A DNA stretch of 5,696 nt from an uncultured bacterium (GTDB lineage: Bacteria > Bacteroidota > Bacteroidia > Sphingobacteriales > Sphingobacteriaceae), in assembly GCA_903958995.1 (NCBI GenBank), contig CAJBVG010000091.1:1-5696 (forward strand), in the 5' to 3' direction. A program made the translations under genes and the position numbers. Of this stretch, positions 1-5,055 are shown one piece after another. The notes beneath the pieces were generated by a model. It was not told the origin of the DNA, did no database searches, and saw nothing but the letters and a program-made list of their open reading frames with translations. The first letter of the stretch is position 1. Every line of letters begins with the position of its first letter.

Positions 1-623
1 ATCAATATGCATTGGACGTAGAGGAATTTTCAAACGGCAATATTCTACTCTCGGGGGTTATTGATGTAAGAGGGAATACACATGTTATAGATTATAAGGC
101 ATCCTTAATATGTTTAGATAAGTATGGTAAAATGCTTTGGGATAGGCAATATGAAGTGCCTAGCAATAAAACTTATGGTACTATTGATGATGTATATTTT
201 TCTGAAGTTGAAATTGCTAATGATAAAAGTATTCTTGCTTTCGGTAATATTTTTGCCTTCGACTCAACCTATCCGCATAATAATGGATGGAACCAGGATT
301 TTCTTTTCCTCCACGCCGATAGTCTTGGTTGTATTATGCCAGGCACATGTCCCTTTACAGAAATAGTACAAACACCTGTAGAGCCCAATTATTTTTATGC
401 TTATCCTAATCCAACAAGTAGTACAATAAGTTTTAAATCAAATTTAAGGTCAACCTCGAATATTCAAATTAAAATGTTTAATGCTATTGGGCAGATTGTA
501 CTTCAAAAAATAATTTCTGATTTTAACGAATCGATAGATGTTAGTGATTTTGCAAAAGGGATTTATTTTGTAGAACTAAGTGCGGATGAGTTTGTGGGAA
601 CGCAGAAGGTGGTAGTAGAATAG
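1..623 (+). CDS. Secreted protein with type IX secretion (T9SS) type A sorting domain, 3' part only
   Basis: The reading frame is open from the left edge (first full codon at 3), so the true start lies outside the window; the TTG at 12 is not a convincing start. Of 206 visible residues, the last ~75 form a T9SS C-terminal sorting domain: YPNP at 134-137, then alternating beta-strand segments, an N-A-I-G-Q turn near 160-164, I-D-V-S near 178-181, G-I-Y-F-V near 186-190 and a short terminal strand ending V-V-V-E. By family knowledge this domain directs export through the outer membrane and is usually removed, with the protein released or anchored to the surface. The part before it shows two degenerate copies of a pattern common in secreted Bacteroidota proteins (strand ending in G, then a strand with 'L..D..G': LDKYGKMLW near 38-46 and HADSLGC near 104-110), suggesting beta-propeller-like blades. 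The cargo function cannot be told. It converges on the hemoglobin gene and has no visible functional link to it. Confidence 0.87.
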   Translation, partial: QYALDVEEFSNGNILLSGVIDVRGNTHVIDYKASLICLDKYGKMLWDRQYEVPSNKTYGTIDDVYFSEVEIANDKSILAFGNIFAFDSTYPHNNGWNQDFLFLHADSLGCIMPGTCPFTEIVQTPVEPNYFYAYPNPTSSTISFKSNLRSTSNIQIKMFNAIGQIVLQKIISDFNESIDVSDFAKGIYFVELSADEFVGTQKVVVE

Positions 624-630
624 TTGTCAA

Positions 631-655
631 TGTGCCAATTAGCTAATGTGCCAAT
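631..655. repeat. Short 8-bp-period repeat array
   Basis: TGTGCCAAT occurs at 631-639 and again at 647-655, separated by TTAGCTA, so the stretch reads as 8-bp units TGTGCCAA, TTAGCTAA, TGTGCCAA. The centre is also a small palindrome, ATTAGCTAAT (638-647). It starts 7 bp after the stop of the T9SS gene. Function is unknown; it is the first of four arrays in the 182-bp convergent gap 624-805, which holds no gene. Confidence 0.7.
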
Positions 656-682
656 ATAATTTGAACAATTAGCCATTAAAAA

Positions 683-710
683 TTCTAAATTCTAAGTTCT
701 AAATTCTAAG
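683..710. repeat. Perfect 14-bp tandem duplication (7-bp sub-units)
   Basis: TTCTAAATTCTAAG at 683-696 is repeated exactly at 697-710. Each 14-mer is built of two 7-mers that differ in the last base (TTCTAAA, TTCTAAG). The sequence is AT-rich and noncoding on both strands. It is not a dyad, so it is unlikely to act as an intrinsic terminator. Confidence 0.85.
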
Positions 711-731
711 TTGAATTAGATAATTAATTAA

Positions 732-757
732 TTGTCCAGCGTCTTTTGTCCAGCGTC
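732..757. repeat. 12-bp direct repeat with 14-bp period
   Basis: TTGTCCAGCGTC is present at 732-743 and 746-757, separated by TT. It is distinctly more GC-rich than the neighbouring arrays, so it is a different repeat word and not a drifted copy of them. It lies in the convergent gap between the T9SS gene and the hemoglobin gene. No function can be assigned. Confidence 0.8.
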
Positions 758-762
758 CAATT

Positions 763-802
763 GCTAGTTCGCAAATTCGCTAGTTCGTTAGTTCGCAATT
801 TC
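763..802. repeat. Five degenerate 8-bp tandem units
   Basis: Five consecutive 8-mers in register: GCTAGTTC (763), GCAAATTC (771), GCTAGTTC (779), GTTAGTTC (787), GCAATTTC (795). All keep G at the first position and TTC or close variants at the end. The array stops 3 bp from the stop codon of the minus-strand hemoglobin gene, so it would lie at the start of that transcript's 3' untranslated region. It does not form a strong hairpin. A role as spacer, slippage product or transcript-end element is open. Confidence 0.72.
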
Positions 803-805
803 ACC

Positions 806-1201
806 TTATTCTTCTGGCACGATCGGATTCATTCGAATGAAATCCATTTTATATTGAAAGATAGCGCCAATGCTTTCGGCTCTAGTTTTAGCGAGTTTGG
901 CTTTTGGTCCGTCGAAATGCTCATCTATGGTAGCAGAAAATAAACGAATCCATCTGTCGAAATGAAGCGCATGAATATGTGCGCTATGTTCAGCGTGTTT
1001 ATCGAATGGTTGACCTCTATATTCGTTAGAATCAAGCAATAAGCTATTCCAAAAGGCGTACATACGAGGCAAATGGGTTTCCCAATTCACTTTCGCCACC
1101 TTGTTGAAAATGGGCGCAAGAAGCTCATCTTCATTTACTTTGGCGTAAAACGAATCAACCAACACTTTGATATCTTCTGTATTTTCAATATCTTTCCTCA
1201 T
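806..1201 (-). CDS. Group III truncated hemoglobin
   Basis: This 131-residue protein has the size of a single truncated globin and reads as the group III (trHbP) family throughout. F-Y at 18-19 gives the B10 tyrosine. L-L-A-P-I-F (27-32), W40..H43-L (E-helix, H43 probable E7), F-W (50-51) and Y61-R-G-Q-P-F follow. H80-F-D-R-W84 supplies the probable proximal F8 histidine and G8 tryptophan, followed by L-F and F-D-G. The protein is expected to be cytoplasmic and to bind heme and O2/NO-type ligands; the physiological role of group III globins is poorly settled. The ATG at 1201 is preferred over an in-frame TTG at 1213, because TTG would add four non-family residues and falls inside the likely promoter element. 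The gene is divergent from the cbb3 operon and shares its FNR-type regulatory region, which suggests induction at low oxygen or under nitrosative stress (inference). Confidence 0.93.
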   Translation of the reverse strand: MRKDIENTEDIKVLVDSFYAKVNEDELLAPIFNKVAKVNWETHLPRMYAFWNSLLLDSNEYRGQPFDKHAEHSAHIHALHFDRWIRLFSATIDEHFDGPKAKLAKTRAESIGAIFQYKMDFIRMNPIVPEE

Positions 1202-1210
1202 ACTTCTACA

Positions 1211-1218
1211 CAAATATA
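1211..1218 (-). promoter_or_regulatory. Candidate -7 promoter element of the hemoglobin gene
   Basis: On the minus strand this reads TATATTTG, an exact match to the Bacteroidota -7 consensus TAnnTTTG. Transcription would begin about five bases further on, near 1206, leaving only a ~5-nt leader before the ATG at 1201. No clear -33 TTTG is seen at the usual distance, consistent with dependence on an activator at the dyad 1241-1254. Confidence 0.5.
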
Positions 1219-1240
1219 TTGCATTGCTATTTTTTAAAAT

Positions 1241-1254
1241 ATGATATAAATCAT
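1241..1254. promoter_or_regulatory. FNR/Crp-family binding site, hemoglobin-proximal
   Basis: ATGAT-ATAA-ATCAT keeps the complete TGAT-N4-ATCA core of the FNR/ANR-type site (consensus TTGAT-N4-ATCAA), differing only at the outermost base of each half. The dyad extends outwards: positions 1238-1257 form a 20-bp inverted repeat with a single mismatched pair, near the centre. Its centre (1247.5) lies 36.5 bp from the end of the hemoglobin -7-like element. That corresponds to about -41.5 from the inferred start, the classic spacing for FNR activation overlapping the core promoter. Confidence 0.66.
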
Positions 1255-1262
1255 ATTATATT

Positions 1263-1276
1263 TTGATAAAAATCAG
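1263..1276. promoter_or_regulatory. FNR/Crp-family binding site, cbb3-proximal
   Basis: TTGAT-AAAA-ATCAG matches nine of the ten defined bases of the FNR/ANR consensus TTGAT-N4-ATCAA. Its centre (1269.5) is 22 bp, about two helical turns, from the centre of the neighbouring dyad, and 36.5 bp from the end of the -7-like element facing ccoS. Oxygen-responsive Crp/Fnr-family control of cbb3 operons is well established in proteobacteria and plausible here. The regulator gene is not in the window. Confidence 0.7.
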
Positions 1277-1290
1277 GTGTTTTGTAACAC
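1277..1290. promoter_or_regulatory. Perfect 5-N4-5 inverted repeat between FNR site and ccoS promoter
   Basis: GTGTT-TTGT-AACAC is a perfect inverted repeat with 5-bp arms and a 4-bp spacer, directly abutting the FNR-type site. It overlaps the place where a -33 element would lie (TTTG at 1281-1284). It does not match the FNR core. It could be an operator for another regulator or simply chance. Confidence 0.25.
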
Positions 1291-1298
1291 TGTTGATA

Positions 1299-1306
1299 TA
1301 CTTTTA
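1299..1306 (+). promoter_or_regulatory. Candidate -7 promoter element of the cbb3 operon
   Basis: TACTTTTA matches TAnnTTTG except for the final base. A start site about five bases downstream (~1311) would give a 14-nt leader to the ccoS ATG and place the FNR-type dyad at about -41.5. The only TTTG upstream (1281-1284) is nearer than the usual -33 spacing, so the promoter probably depends on activation. Confidence 0.4.
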
Positions 1307-1324
1307 CATCATAATTAAAGCAGA

Positions 1325-1507
1325 ATGAGTGTCCTAATTTTATTAATCAGTATAAGTTTAATTGTAGCTCTAGGCTTCCTTTTTTCTTTTATCTGGTCTG
1401 TACGAAATGGGCAGTATGATGATGATTATACACCATCTGTTAGAATGTTATTCGACGATAAAGAACAAGAAATTCAAAACCAAGAAATAATAAACCATAA
1501 ACGCTAA
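1325..1507 (+). CDS. ccoS: cbb3-type cytochrome oxidase assembly protein CcoS
   Basis: A 60-residue protein of the usual CcoS length: one N-terminal transmembrane helix (about 3-24) followed by the family signature F-I-W-S-V-R-N-G-Q-Y-D-D-D (22-34) and an acidic, hydrophilic tail with M-L-F-D-D near 41-45. CcoS is a small inner-membrane assembly factor needed for active cbb3 oxidase, reported to act in cofactor insertion into the CcoN subunit. The ATG at 1325 begins directly at the conserved hydrophobic segment, and there is no strong Shine-Dalgarno. It is the first gene of the operon, 17 nt before ccoNO. In many genomes ccoS follows the copper-ATPase gene ccoI; here the gene before it is the divergent hemoglobin. 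Confidence 0.95.
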   Translation: MSVLILLISISLIVALGFLFSFIWSVRNGQYDDDYTPSVRMLFDDKEQEIQNQEIINHKR

Positions 1508-1524
1508 CCAATACACTATTAAAT

Positions 1525-3651
1525 ATGCAAACAGAAAAGTTCTATTATGACAACAAGATTGTGCGCAACTTTGCATACGCGTCGATCTTATTTGGATTGA
1601 TTGGAATGACCGTTGGATTGCTCATTGCTCTCCAACTTGTTTTCCCTCAACTCAACTTCGGAATCCCTTACACGACTTACGGTCGAATTCGTCCATTGCA
1701 CACCAACGCAGTAATTTTTGCATTTGTGGGTAACGGTATTTTCGCAGGAGTGTACTATTCATTACAACGCTTATGTAAAGCACGTATGTTTAGTGACGTT
1801 CTAAGTAAGATCAACTTTTGGGGATGGCAAATAATTATTTTAGCCGCAGCAGTATCGTTACCATTAGGTTTAACTACTGGTAAAGAATACGCTGAGTTAG
1901 AATGGCCAATAGATATCGCCATTACATTAATTTGGGTTGTATTTGGTTGGAACATGTTTGGTACCATCTTAAAAAGAAGAGAGCGCCATTTATATGTTGC
2001 CATTTGGTTCTATATCGCAACGTTTGTTACGGTAGCCGTTCTGCATTTAGTAAACTCATTCGAATTGCCAATAAGCTTATTTAAAAGTTATTCGTGGTAT
2101 GCAGGTGTTCAAGATGCTTTAGTACAATGGTGGTACGGGCATAATGCAGTTGCATTTTTCTTAACGACACCTTACTTAGGTTTAATGTATTACTTCGTTC
2201 CTAAAGCAGCGAATCGTCCGGTATATTCTTACCGTTTATCGATTGTTCACTTCTGGGCATTAATATTCTTATACATCTGGGCTGGTCCTCACCATTTATT
2301 ATATACTTCTTTGCCAGATTGGGCACAGTCGTTAGGGGTAGTATTCTCGGTGATGTTAATTGCTCCATCATGGGGTGGTATGATCAACGGTTTATTAACA
2401 CTTCGTGGTGTTTGGGATAAAGTTCGTGAAGATGTAATCTTGAAATTCTTCGTAGTAGCTATTACTGCTTACGGTATGTCGACTTTCGAAGGTCCGATGT
2501 TATCGCTTAAAAACGTAAACGCTATTGCTCACTTTACCGATTGGATTGTTGCTCACGTACACATTGGTGCTTTAGGTTGGAACGGTTTCTTAACCTTCGG
2601 TATGTTGTACTGGATTTTCCCACGTATTTTCGGAAAAGAGTTGTATTCTAAAAAATTAGCAAACTTCCATTTCTGGATTGGCACATTAGGTATCTTATTC
2701 TATGCTATCCCATTGTATTGGGCAGGTATTACTCAAAGTTTAATGTGGAAAGAATTTACTGCTGATGGTTTCTTGAAATATCCAAATTTCTTAGAAACAG
2801 TTACGCAAATCATTCCAATGTATGCGATGAGAAGTTTAGGTGGTCTATTGTATTTAATTGGTGTTATCGTTATGACGTATAACTTGATTAAAACTGCAGC
2901 ATCGGGCAAATTAATTGCTAATGAAGAGGCGGAAGCTCCTGCATTAACAAAAGAAGTTGCTGTACACAAAGGCGAACACTGGCATCGTTGGATTGAACGT
3001 CGCCCTACACAATTAATGATCTTAAGTTTAGTCGTGATCTTAATTGGTGGAGCTATCGAATTAATCCCAACATTTTTAGTGAAAAGTAATATTCCTACAA
3101 TCGCAAGTGTAAAACCATATACACCATTAGAATTACAAGGTAGAGATTTATACATTCGTGAAGGTTGTTATACTTGTCACTCGCAAATGGTTCGTCCGTT
3201 CCGTTCAGAAACTGAGCGTTATGGTGAGTACTCTAAAGCAGGTGAATTCGTTTACGACCATCCATTCCAATGGGGATCTAAACGTACTGGTCCGGATTTA
3301 CATCGTGAAGGAAATAAATATCCAGATTCATGGCATTACAATCACATGCTAGAACCTAGCTCTATGTCGCCAGGATCTATTATGCCAAACTATGCTTGGA
3401 TGTTAGATGATGATTTAGATACTTCGACTACAGCAGCAAAAATAAGAGCTATGCAAACTCTTGGTGTTCCATATCCAGCAGGATATGATCAAATCGCAAA
3501 TGCTGATTTGATGCATCAAGCAGATTCTATAACTAAAAATTTAGCAGATGCTGGAATTAAAACAGTTTCAAATAAAGAAATTATTGCAATGATTGCTTAC
3601 TTACAACGTCTTGGTACTGATATCAAACGTGATGTTGCATCTACTAAATAA
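1525..3651 (+). CDS. ccoNO: cbb3-type cytochrome c oxidase, fused subunits I and II (CcoN-CcoO)
   Basis: This 708-residue fusion couples the catalytic subunit to its cytochrome c partner and reduces O2 to water while pumping protons. The CcoN part (about 1-460, roughly 12 membrane helices) keeps every cofactor ligand: H59 and H346 for low-spin heme b, H344 for heme b3, H206, H256 and H257 for CuB, and Y250 in the position of the tyrosine cross-linked to the CuB histidine. A hydrophilic linker (about 458-495, with H485, W486, H487) leads to the CcoO part. That has one membrane helix (about 497-517) and a periplasmic heme c domain with C548-Y-T-C551-H552 followed by S-Q-M, a conserved R-P-F-R / F-Q-W-G-S-K-R-T-G-P-D-L stretch (557-592), and the likely axial M620 in S-I-M-P. 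The end (681-700) is the conserved CcoO tail A-Y-L-Q-R-L-G-T. Fusion of N and O is typical of Bacteroidota. No frameshift or missing ligand is seen. Confidence 0.97.
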   Translation: MQTEKFYYDNKIVRNFAYASILFGLIGMTVGLLIALQLVFPQLNFGIPYTTYGRIRPLHTNAVIFAFVGNGIFAGVYYSLQRLCKARMFSDVLSKINFWGWQIIILAAAVSLPLGLTTGKEYAELEWPIDIAITLIWVVFGWNMFGTILKRRERHLYVAIWFYIATFVTVAVLHLVNSFELPISLFKSYSWYAGVQDALVQWWYGHNAVAFFLTTPYLGLMYYFVPKAANRPVYSYRLSIVHFWALIFLYIWAGPHHLLYTSLPDWAQSLGVVFSVMLIAPSWGGMINGLLTLRGVWDKVREDVILKFFVVAITAYGMSTFEGPMLSLKNVNAIAHFTDWIVAHVHIGALGWNGFLTFGMLYWIFPRIFGKELYSKKLANFHFWIGTLGILFYAIPLYWAGITQSLMWKEFTADGFLKYPNFLETVTQIIPMYAMRSLGGLLYLIGVIVMTYNLIKTAASGKLIANEEAEAPALTKEVAVHKGEHWHRWIERRPTQLMILSLVVILIGGAIELIPTFLVKSNIPTIASVKPYTPLELQGRDLYIREGCYTCHSQMVRPFRSETERYGEYSKAGEFVYDHPFQWGSKRTGPDLHREGNKYPDSWHYNHMLEPSSMSPGSIMPNYAWMLDDDLDTSTTAAKIRAMQTLGVPYPAGYDQIANADLMHQADSITKNLADAGIKTVSNKEIIAMIAYLQRLGTDIKRDVASTK

Positions 3652-3661
3652 TTAATTGATT

Positions 3662-3856
3662 ATGAAATTTGTAAACTATCTCAGTGAAATTGTAAACGTA
3701 GAAATCTACCCTATGATTTCACTGATAATTTTTGTTCTGTTCTTCGTAGGCCTAGTTGTTTACGTAATGAAAGCAGACAAAAATCATATCAAAGAAATGG
3801 GCGAATTGCCTTTAGAAAATAATGACGAAAACCTTAACTATAGCAAATATGAATAA
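3662..3856 (+). CDS. ccoQ: Small CcoQ/FixQ-like cbb3 oxidase subunit
   Basis: A 64-residue protein with one transmembrane helix (about 17-36, ending V-V-Y-V) and a charged cytoplasmic tail (K37 onwards, ending in an acidic Asn/Glu-rich stretch). Size, topology and place between ccoNO and ccoP identify it as the CcoQ/FixQ-type subunit, which stabilises the assembled oxidase and the association of CcoP; sequence conservation in this family is low, so the name rests partly on context. The ATG at 3662, 10 nt after the ccoNO stop, is preferred to the TTG at 3656. No Shine-Dalgarno is evident, so translation is probably coupled to ccoNO. Its 3' end overlaps the most likely ccoP start by 8 nt. Confidence 0.82.
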   Translation: MKFVNYLSEIVNVEIYPMISLIIFVLFFVGLVVYVMKADKNHIKEMGELPLENNDENLNYSKYE

Positions 3857-5054
3857 GTTAAAACATATGATACGTCATACTTATGCGAAAAGCATTGCGT
3901 TGTTGATGTTTTTTATGATGATCATTTTAGGTAGCTATGCACAAACTGCAACTGCTATCGACCCCGCAGCAACTGCTGCCGCAACAGCAACTGCTACCGC
4001 TGGGGTTTCTTTGTGGAGTAGCCCTTTATTTTGGGTCTTCGCATTCGCAATCTTTGGATTGTTATTAGTGATTATTGCCATCGGGTCTGTATTGGTTGGC
4101 CTGGTAAATAATAAAGTAGCCGAAAAATTCGGTAAGGCTGCTGCGATATTCTTAGTGCTGTTTTTATTTGCAGGACAAGCATCGCAAGCGCAAAATACAA
4201 CAACAGTAGCTACGGCTACTACACAAACACAAGCAGTTTTGGGTTCTTTAGAACCTAATACCGTAGTTGTACTTTCTGTTGTTGTTTTTATTGAATTATT
4301 TGTAATCCTATATCTATTTTCTATTCTACAAAAAATGTTAGTTGCTCTTGGTTATAAAGAAGCAAAAGAATCGAAATGGAGTTATTCGGCTATCTACAAA
4401 CGCATGACGAAGTCTGTTCCACTAGAACAAGAATCGGATGTGGAAACAGATCACAATTACGATGGTATTCGCGAGTTAGATAATAGTCTTCCTCCTTGGT
4501 GGGTATACATGTTCTATATTACCATTGTTTTTGGTATTGTGTACATGATCTACTTTACTTGGGGTGGTGGTCCAGATCAATTAGCAGAATACGATAACGC
4601 AATTGCACAAGCTAAACTGCAAAAAACAGAAATGCTAAAGCAAAATGCAGCTAATGTAGATGAAGCTTCAGTAGTTGCATTAACAGAAGCGGCAGACCTT
4701 GCTAAAGGTAAGAGCACTTTCGTTACTAAGTGCGCTGCTTGCCATGGTCAAAATGGTGAAGGTGGTGTTGGTCCAAACATGACAGATGAATACTGGATCA
4801 ATGGTGGTGGTATAAAGAACGTATTTAAAATAATTAAATATGGTAAACAAGAAAAAGGGATGATCTCTTGGCAAAACCAAATGAACCCTACAGAAATGCA
4901 ACAAGTAAGTAGTTATATTTTAACATTAAAAGGAACTAATCCAGCTAATCCAAAAGCTCCACAAGGAACTTTATATGTTGAAGAAGCTCCAGCAACAGAT
5001 TCAACTGCAGCAACTGCAGTAAAAGATACTACTGTGGTAGCATCTGCTAAGTAA
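3849..5054 (+). CDS. ccoP: cbb3-type cytochrome c oxidase subunit III, monoheme (CcoP) with extended N-terminus
   Basis: A 401-residue membrane cytochrome c that passes electrons into the oxidase. In order: a signal-like segment (basic start, hydrophobic 15-28, G-S-Y-A before Q32), an Ala/Thr-rich linker (33-55), a TM helix (59-85), a basic loop (87-96), a second signal-like helix (97-110) ending Q-A-S-Q-A-Q (110-115), a Thr-rich linker (116-131), a TM helix (138-161), a basic cytoplasmic stretch (162-191), the FixP_N motif Y-D-G-I-R-E-L-D-N-S-L-P-P-W-W (204-218) with its TM helix (218-237), an Ala/Lys/Glu helical linker, and a heme c domain. That domain has C295-A-A-C298-H299 and probable axial M338 in G-M-I-S-W. 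Only one heme c site exists, against two in proteobacterial CcoP; this is normal for Bacteroidota. The tail (379-401) is Ala/Thr/Val-rich. The start is uncertain: ATG at 3822 (410 aa), 3849 (overlapping the ccoQ stop) and 3867 (395 aa, 10 nt past it) are all in frame; 3849 is chosen because it gives a compact basic n-region. Confidence 0.93.
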   Translation: MNKLKHMIRHTYAKSIALLMFFMMIILGSYAQTATAIDPAATAAATATATAGVSLWSSPLFWVFAFAIFGLLLVIIAIGSVLVGLVNNKVAEKFGKAAAIFLVLFLFAGQASQAQNTTTVATATTQTQAVLGSLEPNTVVVLSVVVFIELFVILYLFSILQKMLVALGYKEAKESKWSYSAIYKRMTKSVPLEQESDVETDHNYDGIRELDNSLPPWWVYMFYITIVFGIVYMIYFTWGGGPDQLAEYDNAIAQAKLQKTEMLKQNAANVDEASVVALTEAADLAKGKSTFVTKCAACHGQNGEGGVGPNMTDEYWINGGGIKNVFKIIKYGKQEKGMISWQNQMNPTEMQQVSSYILTLKGTNPANPKAPQGTLYVEEAPATDSTAATAVKDTTVVASAK

Positions 5055-5055
5055 T

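Noticed and set aside
631..802. CRISPR array
   Set aside because: Repeat units are only 7-14 bp, they adjoin without unique spacers of 25-40 bp, and no cas gene is nearby.
624..805. Intrinsic terminator for the convergent genes
   Set aside because: The small palindromes (ATTAGCTAAT, and an AATT-repeat dyad near 722-733) are AT-rich and weak, with no GC-rich stem followed by a T-run on either strand.
746..943. 65-codon plus-strand open frame across the repeats and the hemoglobin 3' end
   Set aside because: It starts inside the repeat arrays and runs antisense to conserved globin codons; no recognisable protein.
2733..3155. 140-codon open frame on the minus strand inside ccoNO
   Set aside because: It lies antisense to the CcoN-CcoO linker region and CcoO membrane anchor, whose plus-strand protein is clearly conserved. 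The antisense translation resembles no family I know.
1525..3651. CcoN-CcoO fusion as a sequencing artefact or novel fusion
   Set aside because: The frame is continuous through a normal linker and all ligands of both parts are intact. Fused CcoNO is a known Bacteroidota arrangement.
3656..3664. TTG start for ccoQ at 3656
   Set aside because: An ATG lies two codons further on, at 3662, and gives a normal CcoQ-like N-terminus; TTG adds only two residues.
3849..5054. Loss of the second heme in CcoP as a defect
   Set aside because: Only one C-X2-C-H motif is present, but monoheme CcoP is usual for Bacteroidota cbb3 oxidases and the domain is otherwise complete.
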